From Enoplosus armatus (taxonomy: Eukaryota; Chordata; Actinopteri; Centrarchiformes; Enoplosidae): DNA of 64,000 bases. Positions 23,028 through 36,556 of the stretch are shown here, in pieces. The notes beneath the pieces were generated by a model. It was not told where the DNA came from and did not search any database. It saw nothing but the letters and a program-made list of their open reading frames with translations. Numbering within the stretch: the first letter of the stretch is position 1; the number at the start of each line of letters is the position of its first letter. Location of the stretch: NCBI RefSeq assembly GCF_043641665.1, contig NC_092182.1, forward strand, positions 27,227,320 to 27,291,319, given 5' to 3'. Position numbers and translations under genes: made by a program.

Positions 23028-26000
23028 TTGGAGCATTGAGGTCAAGGGTCAGTCAGTCTGTCGTGTTGAAGGTGGAATATGCTGTATGTTCGTCATGAAA
23101 AACATGATCTGTTTTATGTCGTGGTCTAAGCCCAAGAGAATTGTTTTCCTTGACTGATAATACAGGACACACAAACGCACCCACATACAAATAAAGAGGA
23201 GACCTTAATCCAGGTTCAAAGCACTGAGTGAGTCATGCTCATTATTAAACACACACACAGTACTAGGTCAGGTAGTCATGCTCATCTTGATCTCTTTTTC
23301 CTCAGGATGCAGTGTTCTGGAAGACAGCCTGTTTATAATCGAGTGAATAATATTCACTAGGTCAGATAAAAGTCTCACATTTATTAAACTATTTAACCTT
23401 CACTAAACCAGGAGAGGTCACGCAGCGACAATCTTAATTCAGAATAAATAACTCAGAGACCTTAAATTCACTAAGCACACGTGGATGTTGCTTTAAGAAT
23501 CTTCTGGCTATTATTAAGTATTCTATTGTTAGGAAACTTGCTTTGATTATTTTACACATGTCCCACCAGAGTGTATGTTTCTTTTAATATACTTTTTATT
23601 TTTACATTTTCAAAAATATTTTCCTCTTGTTTGTGTAGTGAGTTTATTTCTGGAAAGTCTTCAGCTTTAATCTCAGGCAGACGAGAGGAACCTGGGAGTG
23701 AGAAATAAATAAAAATGTATTTTTACTCCACAACTACCATCAGGGTGCCATTAATGTAATGTCTCAGTTGCTTCAGTACAAATGCTCAAGAAGCGGCTGC
23801 ACTGAGCAGCTCATTGGTGATATAGTGCTTATGACAATATCATTGTGAAGATGGAGAGTGCAGCAAAAGAACACCCATGCTCAGCAGATCAGGGCTGTAT
23901 GAATAAATAAAGAAATACAGGGATCGTCATCGCTGGTACTCTCACCAGTCCGTCTGGATCATGTGCTTAAAGACAAAAATGCACAGTTGTATCAGTGTTA
24001 TGTGGATGCTGTTCTCTCCTGTTTGGACAGCTGACTGACATAGTCCAATTTAATAAACTCCAAACCATCACGCCACTACACACATTCAAAGGCCTGAAGG
24101 TGGGCTCTGCTGCGTCTCCCCAGGCTTCAAGAGGATTAAGTGCTATCCTCACCTCAGGGGTTACTGAACAGGGATGGGACTCAGAGGGTGACACTGTCAT
24201 TCAGCCCTGGCACATGACCCTCATTCTTATTTTGAATTATCCCAAAATACCCCAAATAAGAAACCAACTTTCACTTTGGTTAGAAAACAGGAAACGAAGC
24301 AGGCACAGGTCCTGGTTCAGACAGAGAGCAGACTGGCTGAAGAACAGGGACGGTGTATTATGAAAAATACTGTGTTGGAGATACTAAGATAGTTTGAGAC
24401 TACCAAGATTACCCAAGATACTGTTAGTCTAAAGAGAAGATAGTGCTCATCACTGACTTGTTTTCACTTTATTTCCTCCAAACACGAGCAGTTAGAAACT
24501 CCTCACACTTGGCTAACTAAACACTTTCATGGCTGACAGACTGTAACAGACACATTATAAACTGACTGTAAGAAAGGTACTAACTGGATATGTGCATGCA
24601 TCCGACCGCATACTCTAAGTGCATGCATGTGTATTATAAACAGCTGACAGATGTAGAACATTTTCTAGTTAAATCTGAAACTTGTGGGGAAATAAAATTT
24701 CAACCCCAACAAGCTCTGCTGCTGCTTAAAACATAAAGGCTTCGCAAGTGCGGTGTGTTTTAGTCAACATTAATGATGCATCATGTTTCAGATACTGTAG
24801 ATGTCCTCAGATCAGCAGCTGTCAGTACAGTTTGTTCTTATATCTTCTGTGCACACGAGAGAACACAGAGATTTAATGAACACTGGATTTAAAGGCAAAA
24901 AGCCACCAGGCAGCGTAAAAAACAGTGTAAATTCTGTATAACACACCTGTGGATGTACAGATAACATGCAGCCTCACTCTTTTTTAATTGCTTTTGGACT
25001 ATTTAAAAAGAAGAAATATACTATTTTAGGTTGTTTTTTTTGCACCATTCATTTGCTATAGCCAGGTTTGTTTAGCAGCTAGATGTTTAAAAAACGTCAC
25101 ATCAGGACACTGAGGTAGAAAAGCACATGTGTGCTTATCCTTCACATTTAACAAACAATTTTCTTAAAGACTTGAATGGAAACTGTAAAAATATTTTCCT
25201 CTCAGATGTTATTTAGAAAGGTAAAATGTCAATGCGGTAGATGACTGGCGAGGCAGGGAACTAGATGATTAGGAGGTAGGACGGGAAATAGAAGGGCAGA
25301 GGGCGAACTAACTGGCAGAGAGGCAGGAGATGAGCATTTTTAAAATAGAAACTACTTTAGAGTTAGGCAAAAAGCAGTTAGGTGACAAGCCGAGAGCCCA
25401 CAAATGATGCCTGCTGGTTCTCAGGGTGGCTCTCCAACTGATTTGCTGAAGGCTTGGCAGGCTCACGCTGTGGGACTCTGTAAATGCTGGACTTAGGATG
25501 CTGACACACCAGGGTTTTAGGCACCAGGGACCAGGTCTGCAGAGGCTGTGGGGAAACAGGCAGGGGGCTAGCCAGCTAGGGAGAGGAAGCAGCCTTCATG
25601 TTGAAATCTGTGAATGAGAGGAGCTTTGACAGCACTGGAAAGGCATTCGTGACGAAGAAGCTGAAAATATATTAACACCCTAACATCCACATCACATGTA
25701 GAATATATTCTGTATCAGCTTGTTCTAACTCTGATGTTTATACAGAGTGAAGTATGAAAAACCCAAGACTCTTAAAGTTCTTTAACTTCCATCTATTCCT
25801 TCTTCCACATTGAAAAATCCTGGATCAATCAATATTTTTTATCTCAAAAGTTTCACTGCTGGTCAGTCTGAGTGTGTTTGCACTTTACTTCAAGGCATTT
25901 ACTGAAACTTCCTGAGGTTTCACTGTAAGAGGTCAGTCTATGTAAAGTCCTGGTAATCTCTCTCAGACTGTATGGGGTCAGTTTAAGGCATGTGACTTGT

Positions 26001-26630
26001 GGTGAATTGTAGCACAATTCAAATAGAAAAAAGTATACGAGAGTAAAGGGAAAGTCATCAGTTTACATGTTGAAAAAGCAACAGAACAAAGAGAACAGGC
26101 CGTTTGGTTTGTGCATGTTTTCTACATTGGGTCCTCTTGTATTTCGTGTCGTATTGTGATCGGTTGGTTCGTAGATGTGGGTCACAACAGCAGTCACGTT
26201 GTGAGAATCTGATCCTAAATTTCTGGTTTAATAAAGCTGCCAGATGGCCGCCAGTGGAGAATTAGTGTCAAACTCTGCACAGACATCATTCTGTACACTG
26301 AAGCTCAAACATCCAGGTGAAGGACCAATAAGCAAAACACATTTCTGACTGGAGGGGGGGACTCCTGCTCTGTGGGTTTGAACAACGTTTGGCTGCAGTT
26401 TGTTGTGTTTGGTTAATGGCTTTCCATGAAGATCAACCTCAAGGAGAGACAAAGAGATTCTTAATTAGAAATTCACCTGTGAAAGAATGAAAAGGAGATT
26501 TTCCTTAATGAATGTTTTCGCGACCTTTTCATGTAAAATGTGGCCTGGATGATGGTTGAAACACACAATCACAGTTTAGCTGAAAGGACTGGATCTCTGT
26601 AAGCCAGTTAGCAGGTCCGTCGTGGTCACT
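23028..26630. other. Long non-coding stretch
   Basis: About 3.6 kb without recognisable repeats, splice-bounded frames or RNA genes. The longest frame is 122 codons at 23995-24363 on the plus strand, with no known domain. 25240-25340 is modestly purine-rich. Confidence 0.6.
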
Positions 26631-27250
26631 GTGCCTTCCTGTCTCCCCCAGGACTGTCTTGTTTTCTTGCAGTTCCCCAATGACTTCCTGCTCCCCCTTG
26701 TATTCTTTCTTTCCCTCTCCTTCTCTCTCATTTTCTGGTCTTTCTCTCCTATCTTTCTTCTGTCTGCATTTCTACCACTTGAGTCCTTCCTGTCTGCTAT
26801 TACCCAGACTCCCCTGCTCTGCTTCCTCTCCTCAGCTAAACCTGTCTTGTCCTCCCTGAGTCCCTCGTGAGCCGCTAGTCCTTCGCCTCAATCCCTGCCC
26901 TGCTTCTCCCTCCTCTCCTGCTCTAAGCCTGTATCATTTCCTTTATGTCAACCTTCACTCCTCCTCCTCCTCCCTCTCCCCTTTCTTCTCTCAGCTCTCT
27001 CTCTCTCTCCTCTTGCCCACTGGGCCTGTCCTCTCTTTTCCCATTCCCCATGACTTCATTGTTTTATCTCACCCCCGTCTTCTCCTTCCTTCCTCTCTCC
27101 TACTAAACCATTAACATCTTCTCTCCCTCTTCTTCTTTCTTCTCCTCATTCCCCCATGAGCATCCCTTTCAGTCTCCATTTATTTCCATCTGTCTCTGGC
27201 CCTCACTCTCTTCCTTTCTCTCTTACCCCCATTTCTCTCTGTCTCAGCAG
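26631..27250 (+). repeat. Pyrimidine-rich tract, plus strand
   Basis: About 620 bp dominated by CTTCCT, CTCTCC and TCCTCC words, with a pure CT run near 26995-27012. Long open frames here simply reflect C/T codons. Confidence 0.85.
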
Positions 27251-29189
27251 TGAGTGCCATGTTAATAATTCATGCCGTCTCTAATCTTAACTTGTAAATA
27301 GTTAATCAGGAGCAGAGCTGGGTGACACCTCCTCTTTGCCCATCACTGCTCCCTGGATCTACTGGCTCTGTAACTCTCTCTCCCAGTTTAATGTGAATTG
27401 CTCACATGTTGTCTGTCTGCAGGACGCCGACACACCTCTGTCTGTCTGCCTCTCTGGGTCTCACCCTCTATTTTATATGCAGTTTTCTGAACTGCATGAT
27501 CATTTTCATTTACATCATTTCTCATTTACAAAAGCAGATATGTTTAGAGAAAAATACCACATGCATGACAACATGTTCAATACGAATATACGACTATTTG
27601 TTCCTTTTTCCCATATAGACTATCCAGCAACATTCACGTAATATAATAAACTCTCTCCTAGCTAATGCGTGCTAACTGCGCTAACGACGGATCAGAAATG
27701 TGCAACAGCATTTTTTGCAGACATTAGATATCAAACAAGAAGTCAAGTCGACTGAGGGGCGTCTGACTGAAACCAAAGCTTCGCCCTTGGACCAGAGGTG
27801 TCATTGGTCTGTTGAGGACAGTAGACAGTGAGGTCACACAGTCCCGAGAAGTTTGTGCAAATGTTGCCGCGTCAAACTTCTCGTTACCGCTCATGACTTT
27901 GCTCTTTTGATGGATTTGTGCTCGCTCCTTCTCCAAATGGCTCTACATGCTGAGTAGCTCGATGAGCCTCTTCAAGTTGCAGCCAAAATATTATCAAAGG
28001 TATCATTAATAATTTCCCCTGCAGCTTCCATATTTCATACAGGAGACAGAAAAACCTTCTTACTAAATCACACACGATCAGATTACTAAGACTCCAATTT
28101 GCAATTTGCGGTTTTAAAATTGTCATTACAGATTTGCATCAGACTGAAAAAGAAAAGATCATCTCTGCAGTTGTTGTGACTGTCATTTAATATGGAATGG
28201 CATACAGTATGAATTAAGTGGCACAGAATTATTCTGAAAATTGGATCTGTAGAATATTGAGTGTGATTTATAAAAGCAAGGTTTCGTGTCATGATGACAG
28301 TGCTGCCCGAGTCTCTTTTCCATACAGGATAATAATACGAAAATCAAGAAGAAGAAAATCGTCACATCCCCAAACTTAATTGCATCTGAAACGTCTGAGC
28401 TTTCCTGTCAGGGGACCTTAATCTCTACCAAAGTACAGTTGGCAATCTATCCTTCACCAGTTACAGCCATGTCAGACTCAGAGGATTAAATCACTGAAGA
28501 TCTCTACAATTTTCACAAACCACCAGATGCCCCCTGGCAATGTTAGTCTTGTGCAAAAAAGGGCTTTTTCCATGCTTGGCTCTGTCGAGTATGAATCACT
28601 AGCATGCTCTAACCCTTTCACGTCCTACTGAGGCTGCAGGAGCTAAATATGTAAAGACAACGCTAATATAACGGCATGCTACAAAGAAAGTACAAGCTGG
28701 AGGGAAAGACTGGTCACAGAATCAAACAAAGTGTAGTTTGTGCTTTTCTTTTATTGAACTATTGAGCTCTCTACATGTTTTTGTGCTCTTTCTTGTCTCT
28801 CTCTCCCACTTCTATTTCTGTATCTCTTCTTTTTCAGTATTTGAATGTCAACGTGGGCTGAATCACTCATTTGCTCAATGTCTCAGCTACATTTATGAAT
28901 CCATTTGTCTCAATCTTGCTTCCTTCTCCACCTCTCACTCTTATAAATTCAAATCCAAATATATTTCACTGCCACCAGAGGATAGAAAACCTGTTGCAAA
29001 GCTGATACACTCTATCGGCTGCAGAGATGTTTCCCCCAGACAGTCTGACATTTACATTTCAGGGCATCTACCTGTCTGCCATAACAGCAGCGACCGAGAG
29101 CGAGTGCAGCAGTGGGATCCATGACTCAACATATGCAGGAAAGACTGGAAATCAAATACTTGATGATACATTTCAACGTCAGCAAATAA
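27251..29189. other. Non-coding stretch
   Basis: Unique-looking AT-moderate DNA with a few CTGT words near 27410-27460. No gene or family is recognised. Confidence 0.55.
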
Positions 29190-29480
29190 TCATCACCAAA
29201 CAAAACTTTGGATGGGTTAGCGTTAACTGTTGGATGGATTGCCATAAAATATTGTGACAAATCCTCACGACTTTCCCTGACTGTTTATCTAGCACCGCCA
29301 GCATTTACTGAGTGATACATCTACTTAATGGATGTTGTACAGACATTCATGTTTCCAGACGATGAATCCTAACCACTTGATTTTGTCCGGTACTTTCCCG
29401 GCAGCCTCGGCTGTACTTTGTGTTTACTGCTAATTAGCGAATGCTAGCATGCTAAACGAAACAGCATGCTAGCTGCACCA
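29190..29480 (-). repeat. 'GCTAACATGCTAA' dispersed fish repeat, copy 3
   Basis: Contains GTTGGATGGATTGCCAT, TGTACAGACATTCATGTTTC, CAGCCTCGGCTGTACTTTGT, CTGCTAATTAGCGAATGC and TAGCATGCTAAAC. This is the order expected from the reverse complement of 20385-20825. It extends further at the GGATGGATTGCCAT end than the other copies. Confidence 0.8.
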
Positions 29481-29984
29481 GAGAAACTGCTTTCTGGCAT
29501 GCAACAGGAAGCAGATGCTATTGGTCCATTGAAAACATAAAAAAGGTTCCATAGCGAATGACGATCTGCTGGAAAAATAAGGCACCTTTAACATATTTAT
29601 AGTAATTTAACATATTTCAGTCTCTTTCACAGTCTGTCAGGGTGACTTGATGGGAATTCCAACCATTACTTCAATGAAACAATGTAAGGAAAAATATTAA
29701 TTATGTTCACAAACTTTATTAAATGAGACAGAGTTTGTGCTCATGTACCACTGTCAGCAATATCCAACCAGTTATTCATTAATAATAAAAATAATAAAAT
29801 AATTATAATTTCTTTTGAATGTGTCTCCCTCCCTATGAATCTTTCCCCAGCTTCTATACCTTTTCCAGTAATCCCTTTGGCCTCGAGTGTCTCTGTTGCT
29901 CTAAATGTATCTCACTTTTACATAAATATCCCTCCTGGTCATTTTAAATCATCCACTTTCTTTATATGTTTCTTGTTTTTCCGA
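29481..29984. other. Non-coding stretch
   Basis: AT-rich, with an AATAATAAAA-like patch at 29780-29812. Nothing else is recognised. Confidence 0.55.
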
Positions 29985-30145
29985 TTGTCTCTCTATTCCC
30001 GTCTTCCACTTTATTCCATCGCCTCCAGTGTTTCTTTCTACCCTCATTTTTCTTCATCCCGTCCTTTATCTCACCTCCCTCTCCGCCTCTCTTGTTCCCA
30101 CCTCTCCCTGTATCTTCCTCTCGCTCTCTCCCCCCTATTGTTTTG
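29985..30145 (+). repeat. Pyrimidine-rich tract
   Basis: C/T-dominated sequence similar in texture to 26631-27250 but shorter and less pure. Confidence 0.7.
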
Positions 30146-31308
30146 GCTGGACCGCAGCAAACTTAAATGGTGAACGCTTGCTGTATGATCAACCGTCGTA
30201 AGCGTTCTCACGGCCGGCGTGGGAAGCAGCTCGGAAGCAAAACAATATCCAGGAATTCACATTATAGACACTCCCACTGACTACAGTGTAACACATTGGC
30301 AGGACTATAGCACATTGACCATACATGGTCAGGCCACATACTCCCATCTGACATCACTCACATCTGTATATACTGTTTTTCTGCCTTGAAAATGTCTTTC
30401 AAGCCTTCAGTAAAGAGTCTCTGAGAGTAAACGGATGTATTTTGTGCGATATCCCTTTTCTCAGAGTCGGTGTATGTTTGCGGTTGATGAACATCATCAT
30501 TCTTCTCACATGACTGTTGTGTAATGTACTTGAGCCATCAATGCCAAGGCCCTTTCAGGAAAGCCCACAACCGAATAGAGCGGGTCGCTGTAGCTACCGG
30601 GGGCACCAAAGCCATAAAGGTTTGATGTGTTTTATTTTCTGCCTTTACTGCATCAACGTTAGAGTGGAGAAAGATCAGATAATACGGTGCTCTTGACCCA
30701 TAAGAGATAAAGAAGGATGAGGAGGAAGATGTGGAAGTGAGAGTGAAGAAAGGAAATATCCTCTTTCATGCTGAGCTGCTTGTAGGTGTCGTTGGCCTCA
30801 TGAGTTAGTTCAATTAAGTGTCTTTAATGTTTCATAACCTGACTGATGTGCACATGCTCACTCATCTCTTTTATCATCGAATGCAGGTTTCTGTTTCCAG
30901 TGTACAGTAGTTTAGCGCACAAAAGGCAGTGATACATTCGGGCGTATTTGGTCACAACAACACGCAGTATGATTCAAAATCATCGCTACAACAGTGTTTA
31001 TAATGCATATTGTAATTAATCAATAATACTTAGCCCAGGACCATGGAATGAGTGAACAAATAAAAGTCAACACATTAGCTCAAAATAACAACTCTACTGG
31101 ATTTGCAGTGTCCAAACATCCAGATGCACAAAACGTCCGTTGCTCCCAATGAGTCGCTAGAGGGCGCTAGAGGGCGCTGCTATTTGAACGTAAAAATATG
31201 TAATTTTAAACTGATGCTCTTGTTTTTCTTAGTCAGACAGTTTTTATAATTTACATTTGTAGAATTCACAGAAACTCTCTTTTTTTTTAATATCCCAAAA
31301 CATTTTTA
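30146..31308. other. Non-coding stretch, holds tandem CTCF-like motifs
   Basis: Unique-looking DNA. The notable item is the motif pair at 31154-31178, listed separately. Confidence 0.55.
31154..31178 (+). promoter_or_regulatory. Two overlapping CTCF-like motifs
   Basis: Two 15-bp windows, 31154-31168 and 31164-31178, each contain CGCTAGAGGGCGCT. Each fits the vertebrate CTCF core consensus CCASYAGRKGGCRSY at 13 of 15 positions. They arise from a 10-bp tandem duplication of GCTAGAGGGC. Two sites this close would overlap sterically. Function is inferred from the motif alone. Confidence 0.4.
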
Positions 31309-31372
31309 AGATTAAGATAGACTTTATTTATCCCACAGCGGGGAAATTTACAAGTCAGCAAAGACAGAGAGG
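31309..31372 (-). mobile_element. 3' tail of a LINE or SINE, minus strand
   Basis: The reverse complement reads AATTTCCCCGCTGTGGGATA followed by AATAAAGTCTATCTTAATC. This 'fccc..gtgggat(c)aataaagt' ending is typical of fish retroposons with short terminal repeats. Only the tail is recognisable. Confidence 0.6.
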
Positions 31373-33934
31373 TGCAGAAACACATTTTTCAGCTTTCATT
31401 TAATACTTAGAAAACAAGAGAGTGCCAGCAGCGCTCTTTGTGATTAAAGTATAACACAAACAATATGTAGAAACATATTAAAACCAGTTCCCAGTAGTTT
31501 TGGATGTTTTCTAACCTTAACACACTTAACACCTCGACTCCTGAGAGACTGAAAACAAACGTTAGCTGTGCCGAGTACAGACAAATGAACAGGAGCCACT
31601 GATGTTATCTCCCACACAAATTAAACACATTTCAAACTAACAGTAGAGAGTACATTTGCAGATATCTGGTGACTTAACTACAGTTTATTGCTGCTGACCC
31701 AAAGTTGTTTTTGTCCTGGAATTTCAAATGTGACTATTCTCCAAAACCAGTCTCCAATCCTAAAAACCACACAGACCAGTGCCTCCTCCTGCTGTCTCTA
31801 TGGAAGCCACTCTCACTGACTGCACAGGTGTAATGACTTTGATCACCTCTAGGTGGGGATGTGTCATTGAAATATCAAGAGAAGCCCTGATTATAGGCAC
31901 TCGGTCTCTCTTTTAGAAGAGAGGAGACACCCAGTTCACTCTCTCAGGCTTCTGAACACAAAATCACTTTCAGGTCAGATTGTTTTAAAATGCGGCTGAA
32001 GAAAATGAAATGTGTTCATCACGATTACTATGACTTTAACTATGAGTTTTTTAGTGTGTTTGCTGTGAATATTAAAGATCCCATTAAAGGCGTGGCTGAG
32101 TGCGGTGACATCACAACCTCACGGAAGTCCTGACGGCTCGTTTAAAGGCACAGCGTCTGAATACGGGACGGGTGCGTTTCTCCGTGGACTGAGCGTTTTG
32201 ATACTTTCACAGTATTTATACAGCACCTAGAGCTGCTTTATAATTAAACAAGACATGGAAATCTCACTTTCTACAATATGAGACCTTTAAATGATTTAAC
32301 GTGTTGTTTTTATGAAGGGTAGACTCCAGCAGAGCAAACAGTACGGCTGAATCCTGAACTGCTGGAAGAAAGATTTATATATATACTGAATTTCCTTTCA
32401 GAAGGAGAGAAAAGTTGACGGTGAAATAATTCATAGTACAAAATGAAAGTGTGCAAAAAATGTGTATATTTCAGCGAGTTTCAGCTTCGACGTGGAGATT
32501 AAGTTCAAGTCATTTTTTCCCCAAACAGCCACGTCATGAAATACAACTCAAGTCAAGAACTCAAACTCAAACCAAGGTCATCTCAGTAGAAGGAAGTCAG
32601 CTCTACCTCTTGAACCCTGAATGTTCATTTCAGAACTGAATGCTGTTGTTGGGTTGCAGATATATTGCACTCACATGCAAGTGTTGCATCATGTTAATTG
32701 GACTCATTATGTGCTGATTAGTTATGCCTAATCTAAACCAAATGTTGTTTTACTCTTATTGCACCAGTTGTCTGAGCTGATTGTTTTAACGTGTCTTTGC
32801 ACAGCAACAGAAATGATTACAGAGTGTGTGTAATCACATGCCGAGCCTACTGAACACTGATGCAACAAAAAAATAAAGATAAGGCTGCCATGGTAACTGC
32901 AGTACTAATGGAGGACAGATGAATGACGAGACAACTTCAGAAATGAAAAACCCATTTAACCCATTACAACGTTCATGTTTTGACAGTGAATAATGTGTGT
33001 TCTTTCAGAAGAAGTTATTACTGAGTGCAACGGTTCGTGGGCAGTAAACTGCTTTGTTTTTAAATGAACGGTGTGAAACAGGTTTTCCTACAGCTATGAA
33101 ACGCAGCACTCACAGTTTCATTTCCATCCGAGTTATTTCATGTGACTTGTACTGCTTCCAGATCCTTTCCTGGTTTGATTGAACCACAGTGGATCAGATG
33201 ATGTATCTCTGCATAGCTGGATTCATTTCACCTTAAAATGCAAATTCACCACACAAACAACAACTTCCTATGTTGCTTCTCCTTTTGTGAGGGATGATAT
33301 CTGCTTTCAGAACAAGAATCTTCTGGTTGAATTTATAACATAATCAGACGGCTGATTACATGAATTTATTTCAGACCTGCAAAGTTACTGTGGATCCTGA
33401 GTAGCTACGTCACGTCATGTCATTGGAGGAGTTTTGTTCATCGTGTTGGCAGGAATAATGCATTTACATATGCAGAACATCTGGCTCGTCTGTGTCTCAG
33501 ACCAAGTGATTTAGCCAATCAGATTCCAGTCTGTTCTTAATGTGCGTTTGGTGCATTTACAGCTGCCTTTTTAACTAGCTAATCTGCATCATTATATAAT
33601 CTGCATCAATATGCACGAAATGACCAGGAGTAAATATGACCTTACAGAGCTGCACAGCAACAGTTGTCTGGTGATTTAGTCCTGTTTTACTGTTTAATGT
33701 CTTCTTTTGTTTTGCATCTCTAGTTACCTGATTTATCTATATATATTATATCTTGTTTATAGCATATCGTATTGTCAACACTGTAATTGCTGCTTCATTT
33801 CCCTTTGCAAGGCCTAATGTGGTTTTGTGGCTTAGTCTGTTGAGTTTTTCTCCATCCTGCTGAAAGAAGTTCTCAGTGCTGCTGCTCAGGATCCAGAACA
33901 CAGCTGATTTTCATTCTAGCTCCTTCTGCTCAGA
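31373..33934. other. Long non-coding stretch
   Basis: Mostly unique-looking, AT-moderate. 32640-32850 and 33430-33620 contain runs of TAATT, ATGCAT and ATTTACAT-type words seen in developmental enhancers, but conservation cannot be judged from one sequence. Confidence 0.55.
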
Positions 33935-34092
33935 CACGGATCTGTGATGTCAGGTGAATGCAGTTAACTCCTTGGTAGCATAGCACCATGGTTTCTGAGC
34001 ACCAAGGCTGAAGACTTTTCTCACGGGCTGTAAACCTGCGACCTTCAGTTACAGGGTGGCCTCTTTAACCACTGGTCCAACTGCCAAATACT
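33935..34092 (-). mobile_element. tRNA-derived SINE, 5' half, minus strand
   Basis: On the minus strand the sequence starts near 34090 with GGCAGTTGGACCAGTGGTTA, giving an A-box-like TGGACCAGTGG. About 35 bp later GGTCGCAGGTTTACAGCCC is B-box-like. The spacing and the following GTGAGAAAAG, CTTGGTGCTCAG body fit a polymerase III-type SINE head. A tRNA gene is excluded because the cloverleaf is not complete and both boxes are degraded. The 3' end is not defined. Confidence 0.6.
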
Positions 34093-36522
34093 GTAAATCA
34101 TTTCAGAAATGGTTCAGCTGCATTCTTAAGGCAATAATTTATGCAAGATCGTTACCCCCGTGCAACTCTGAGACATGCTCTGAAGGACCTATGAATGATT
34201 CGGGGGAATCTCATAACACTACTGTGCCCCATTTATTATACCAGAGTAAATCATACAGGAGTAATGTGATCTAAAATCCACTTTGCATTAATAATATGTG
34301 TGGCAAGCGGAGAGGGTCTTGAGGGTGAGCGTTTGGGTCAGCAAGGTGTGTCTGCCCTCAATTACCCCCTCTCTATATCTGCCTCTTTCTCAGACTGTGC
34401 GGGTAAACGAGCCGTACAGACATGACATCACAAATAAAGGATGCAGGAGGCTAAAATGTCTGCGGTATAGACTGTGAGACTCATTTCTGGAAGACTAAAT
34501 ATTTGTTACACCATTGGCAGTCTGTTGCTTTGGTTTGAATGTAGTTTGACATCCAAGAGACAGAGTGGCATCAAAAAGTGTCTTAGAAATGAGGATGTGG
34601 GGGCTGTTTTGAAGTCTTGAGCTGATCTAGTGTCTGTCCTCCATTCAAATAAAATCAGGATAAAGTTATCAAACCTATTTGACAACTGAAAAAAGGTAAA
34701 AGCTGTGACACGGTCTCACATTTAGTGCAGGGGGTCACAGTGAAGCAGGAAAGATGTCTACACTTAATCTTTATCTTAGACACTATTCACATGGAGTCAC
34801 GTCATTCGTCTTGGGCTGATCGGATCTGATCATAAAAAATCAAAGCGGAAATGCATCCAAGAATTATTCAAGACGGCTTAAAATCTAATGAGGATGTTGA
34901 AAAGGTGTAAATGCATCCATCTCACCAAGATGCAAACATCTTTATTCCTCCCAAGTGTAACTACATCTGATAGGATTAGGCTAGAAAATAACTAGTTCAT
35001 GAGACATGTTGTCCGACCACGTCAGGAGAGGGCAGAGTGATATTGTTTTTAATATTATATTGTTGTGTAAAGAATAGGTGTTAGGTAAGTATATAATCTC
35101 ATGTGGGTTTTATCTGGATACGAGACACCTGAAAGGACGGAGCCTTGTTAGGACAACGGCCCGCCAGACGACAGCTAGACATTCTTCACTGCAGTTTCTG
35201 TCTCGAACAGCGTGCACGCGTGAAGAGGAGTAAATAACACAGTGAAGCACGCTAGAAGATTGATTCTTCTATGAAAATATCAAGCATGTTTGATCATCAG
35301 CACTTCCAGGATGCCTCCCAGACGAGGTCAGGCCCGGGGAGAGGGGGCAGATAAATTGGGGCAAATAAACCTGCTGACAACATGGGTTATAGACGACATG
35401 CAGTTTCTGAAAACGCTTCAGGATTTCTCTGGAACTTGTCTGGGACTAGTCCTGGACTTGAACTAGGCTGATAATTGGACTACGTTGTCTTGCGAAAACG
35501 CAGCTATGCATAATACTGACATTTCAAAGCAGGTGTTTGAGAATGTGTTGTCGTCTTGGCAGAGAACTTTAATTGTCACATAACTGTCTTCCAATTATCA
35601 GAGTTGGAGTGAATTCTTGCCTCGTACTTAAATGGTTATTATCACACTTCCTCACAAAAAATGTTTTACAGAAATAAACAAGACATTTCTTTCTTTTTGC
35701 CAGGGTCTTACAGCCTCGAACGTTCACAGATTTGAGGTCGAGACTGAAGTAGAAGTTAAGTTGCGATGCCAGAGAAGTTTAAACACAAGAAAATAGGTAT
35801 CTGAAAATAATCTGCAATCATAAAGTTTTCTGTATGCTTACTTTTATGAACAGGCGGTTTGTGTGACCTGTTGTCTGCTGTGGAAGATCAATCCTTGACC
35901 TTCATTTTCTTATGGCAGGAATATTCTAAATGGAAAAAGATACCTGAATAAAACAGATTCACTACAGTATATTCTGGTTTTCTTGTGCTGATTTCACTGT
36001 TTCCTGTATTTTATTTCAACAATTTCTACATAGTGGAGAAAAGACTGAAAAAGCTTGAGGTCAGGGGAGGAGAAGCAGGCAGGATTTACTGTGTTAAGTG
36101 GCTAAAATGTCACTTCTGAACATCTAAATAAATCAGCTTTCAAAGTTTACTGTTCACTTACTTTTTTGCAGACACAAAAAAAAACAGCATGTAAGGTCAG
36201 AAAAGATAAAAAAACAAAAGACTGGATTTTGTATGATGTGGAGGATTTTTGCAGAAGGTTGGACCTAAAATGTGTCTACGAGTCATGTTGAGTCGGCAGG
36301 CTGTCTGTGTGCTATTTTTCATCTCTGCTTTAATGCAAATAAAGTGAAACAGCTTCCCTCAGCAGAGCGGAGGAAAATAGTGGCAGAGGTTACATCCTCT
36401 GTGAGCATTTTTCTCATGTCTTCAGAGTTACATACGTACACATCAAACACCATCCCGATGCAAAGAAACACTTGCAGAAGCATGAACATGCAGAGAGAGA
36501 AAGATGTATTTAACACAGCAGC

Positions 36523-36525
<3 letters not shown>
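34093..36525. other. Long non-coding stretch
   Basis: No recognised repeat or coding exon. 35000-35260 has mixed composition with CpGs; I considered an LTR remnant but saw no terminal or primer-site signature. Confidence 0.55.

Positions 36526-36553
<28 letters not shown>
36526..36553. repeat. (AC)14 microsatellite
   Basis: A 28-bp AC tract followed by looser CACATACA words to about 36620. Confidence 0.95.

Positions 36554-36556
<3 letters not shown>

Noticed and set aside
34030..34092. tRNA gene
   Set aside because: A- and B-box-like words exist on the minus strand but the cloverleaf is incomplete and the body continues as a SINE.
35000..35260. Solo LTR
   Set aside because: No TG...CA termini, target duplication, primer-binding site or polypurine tract could be defined.
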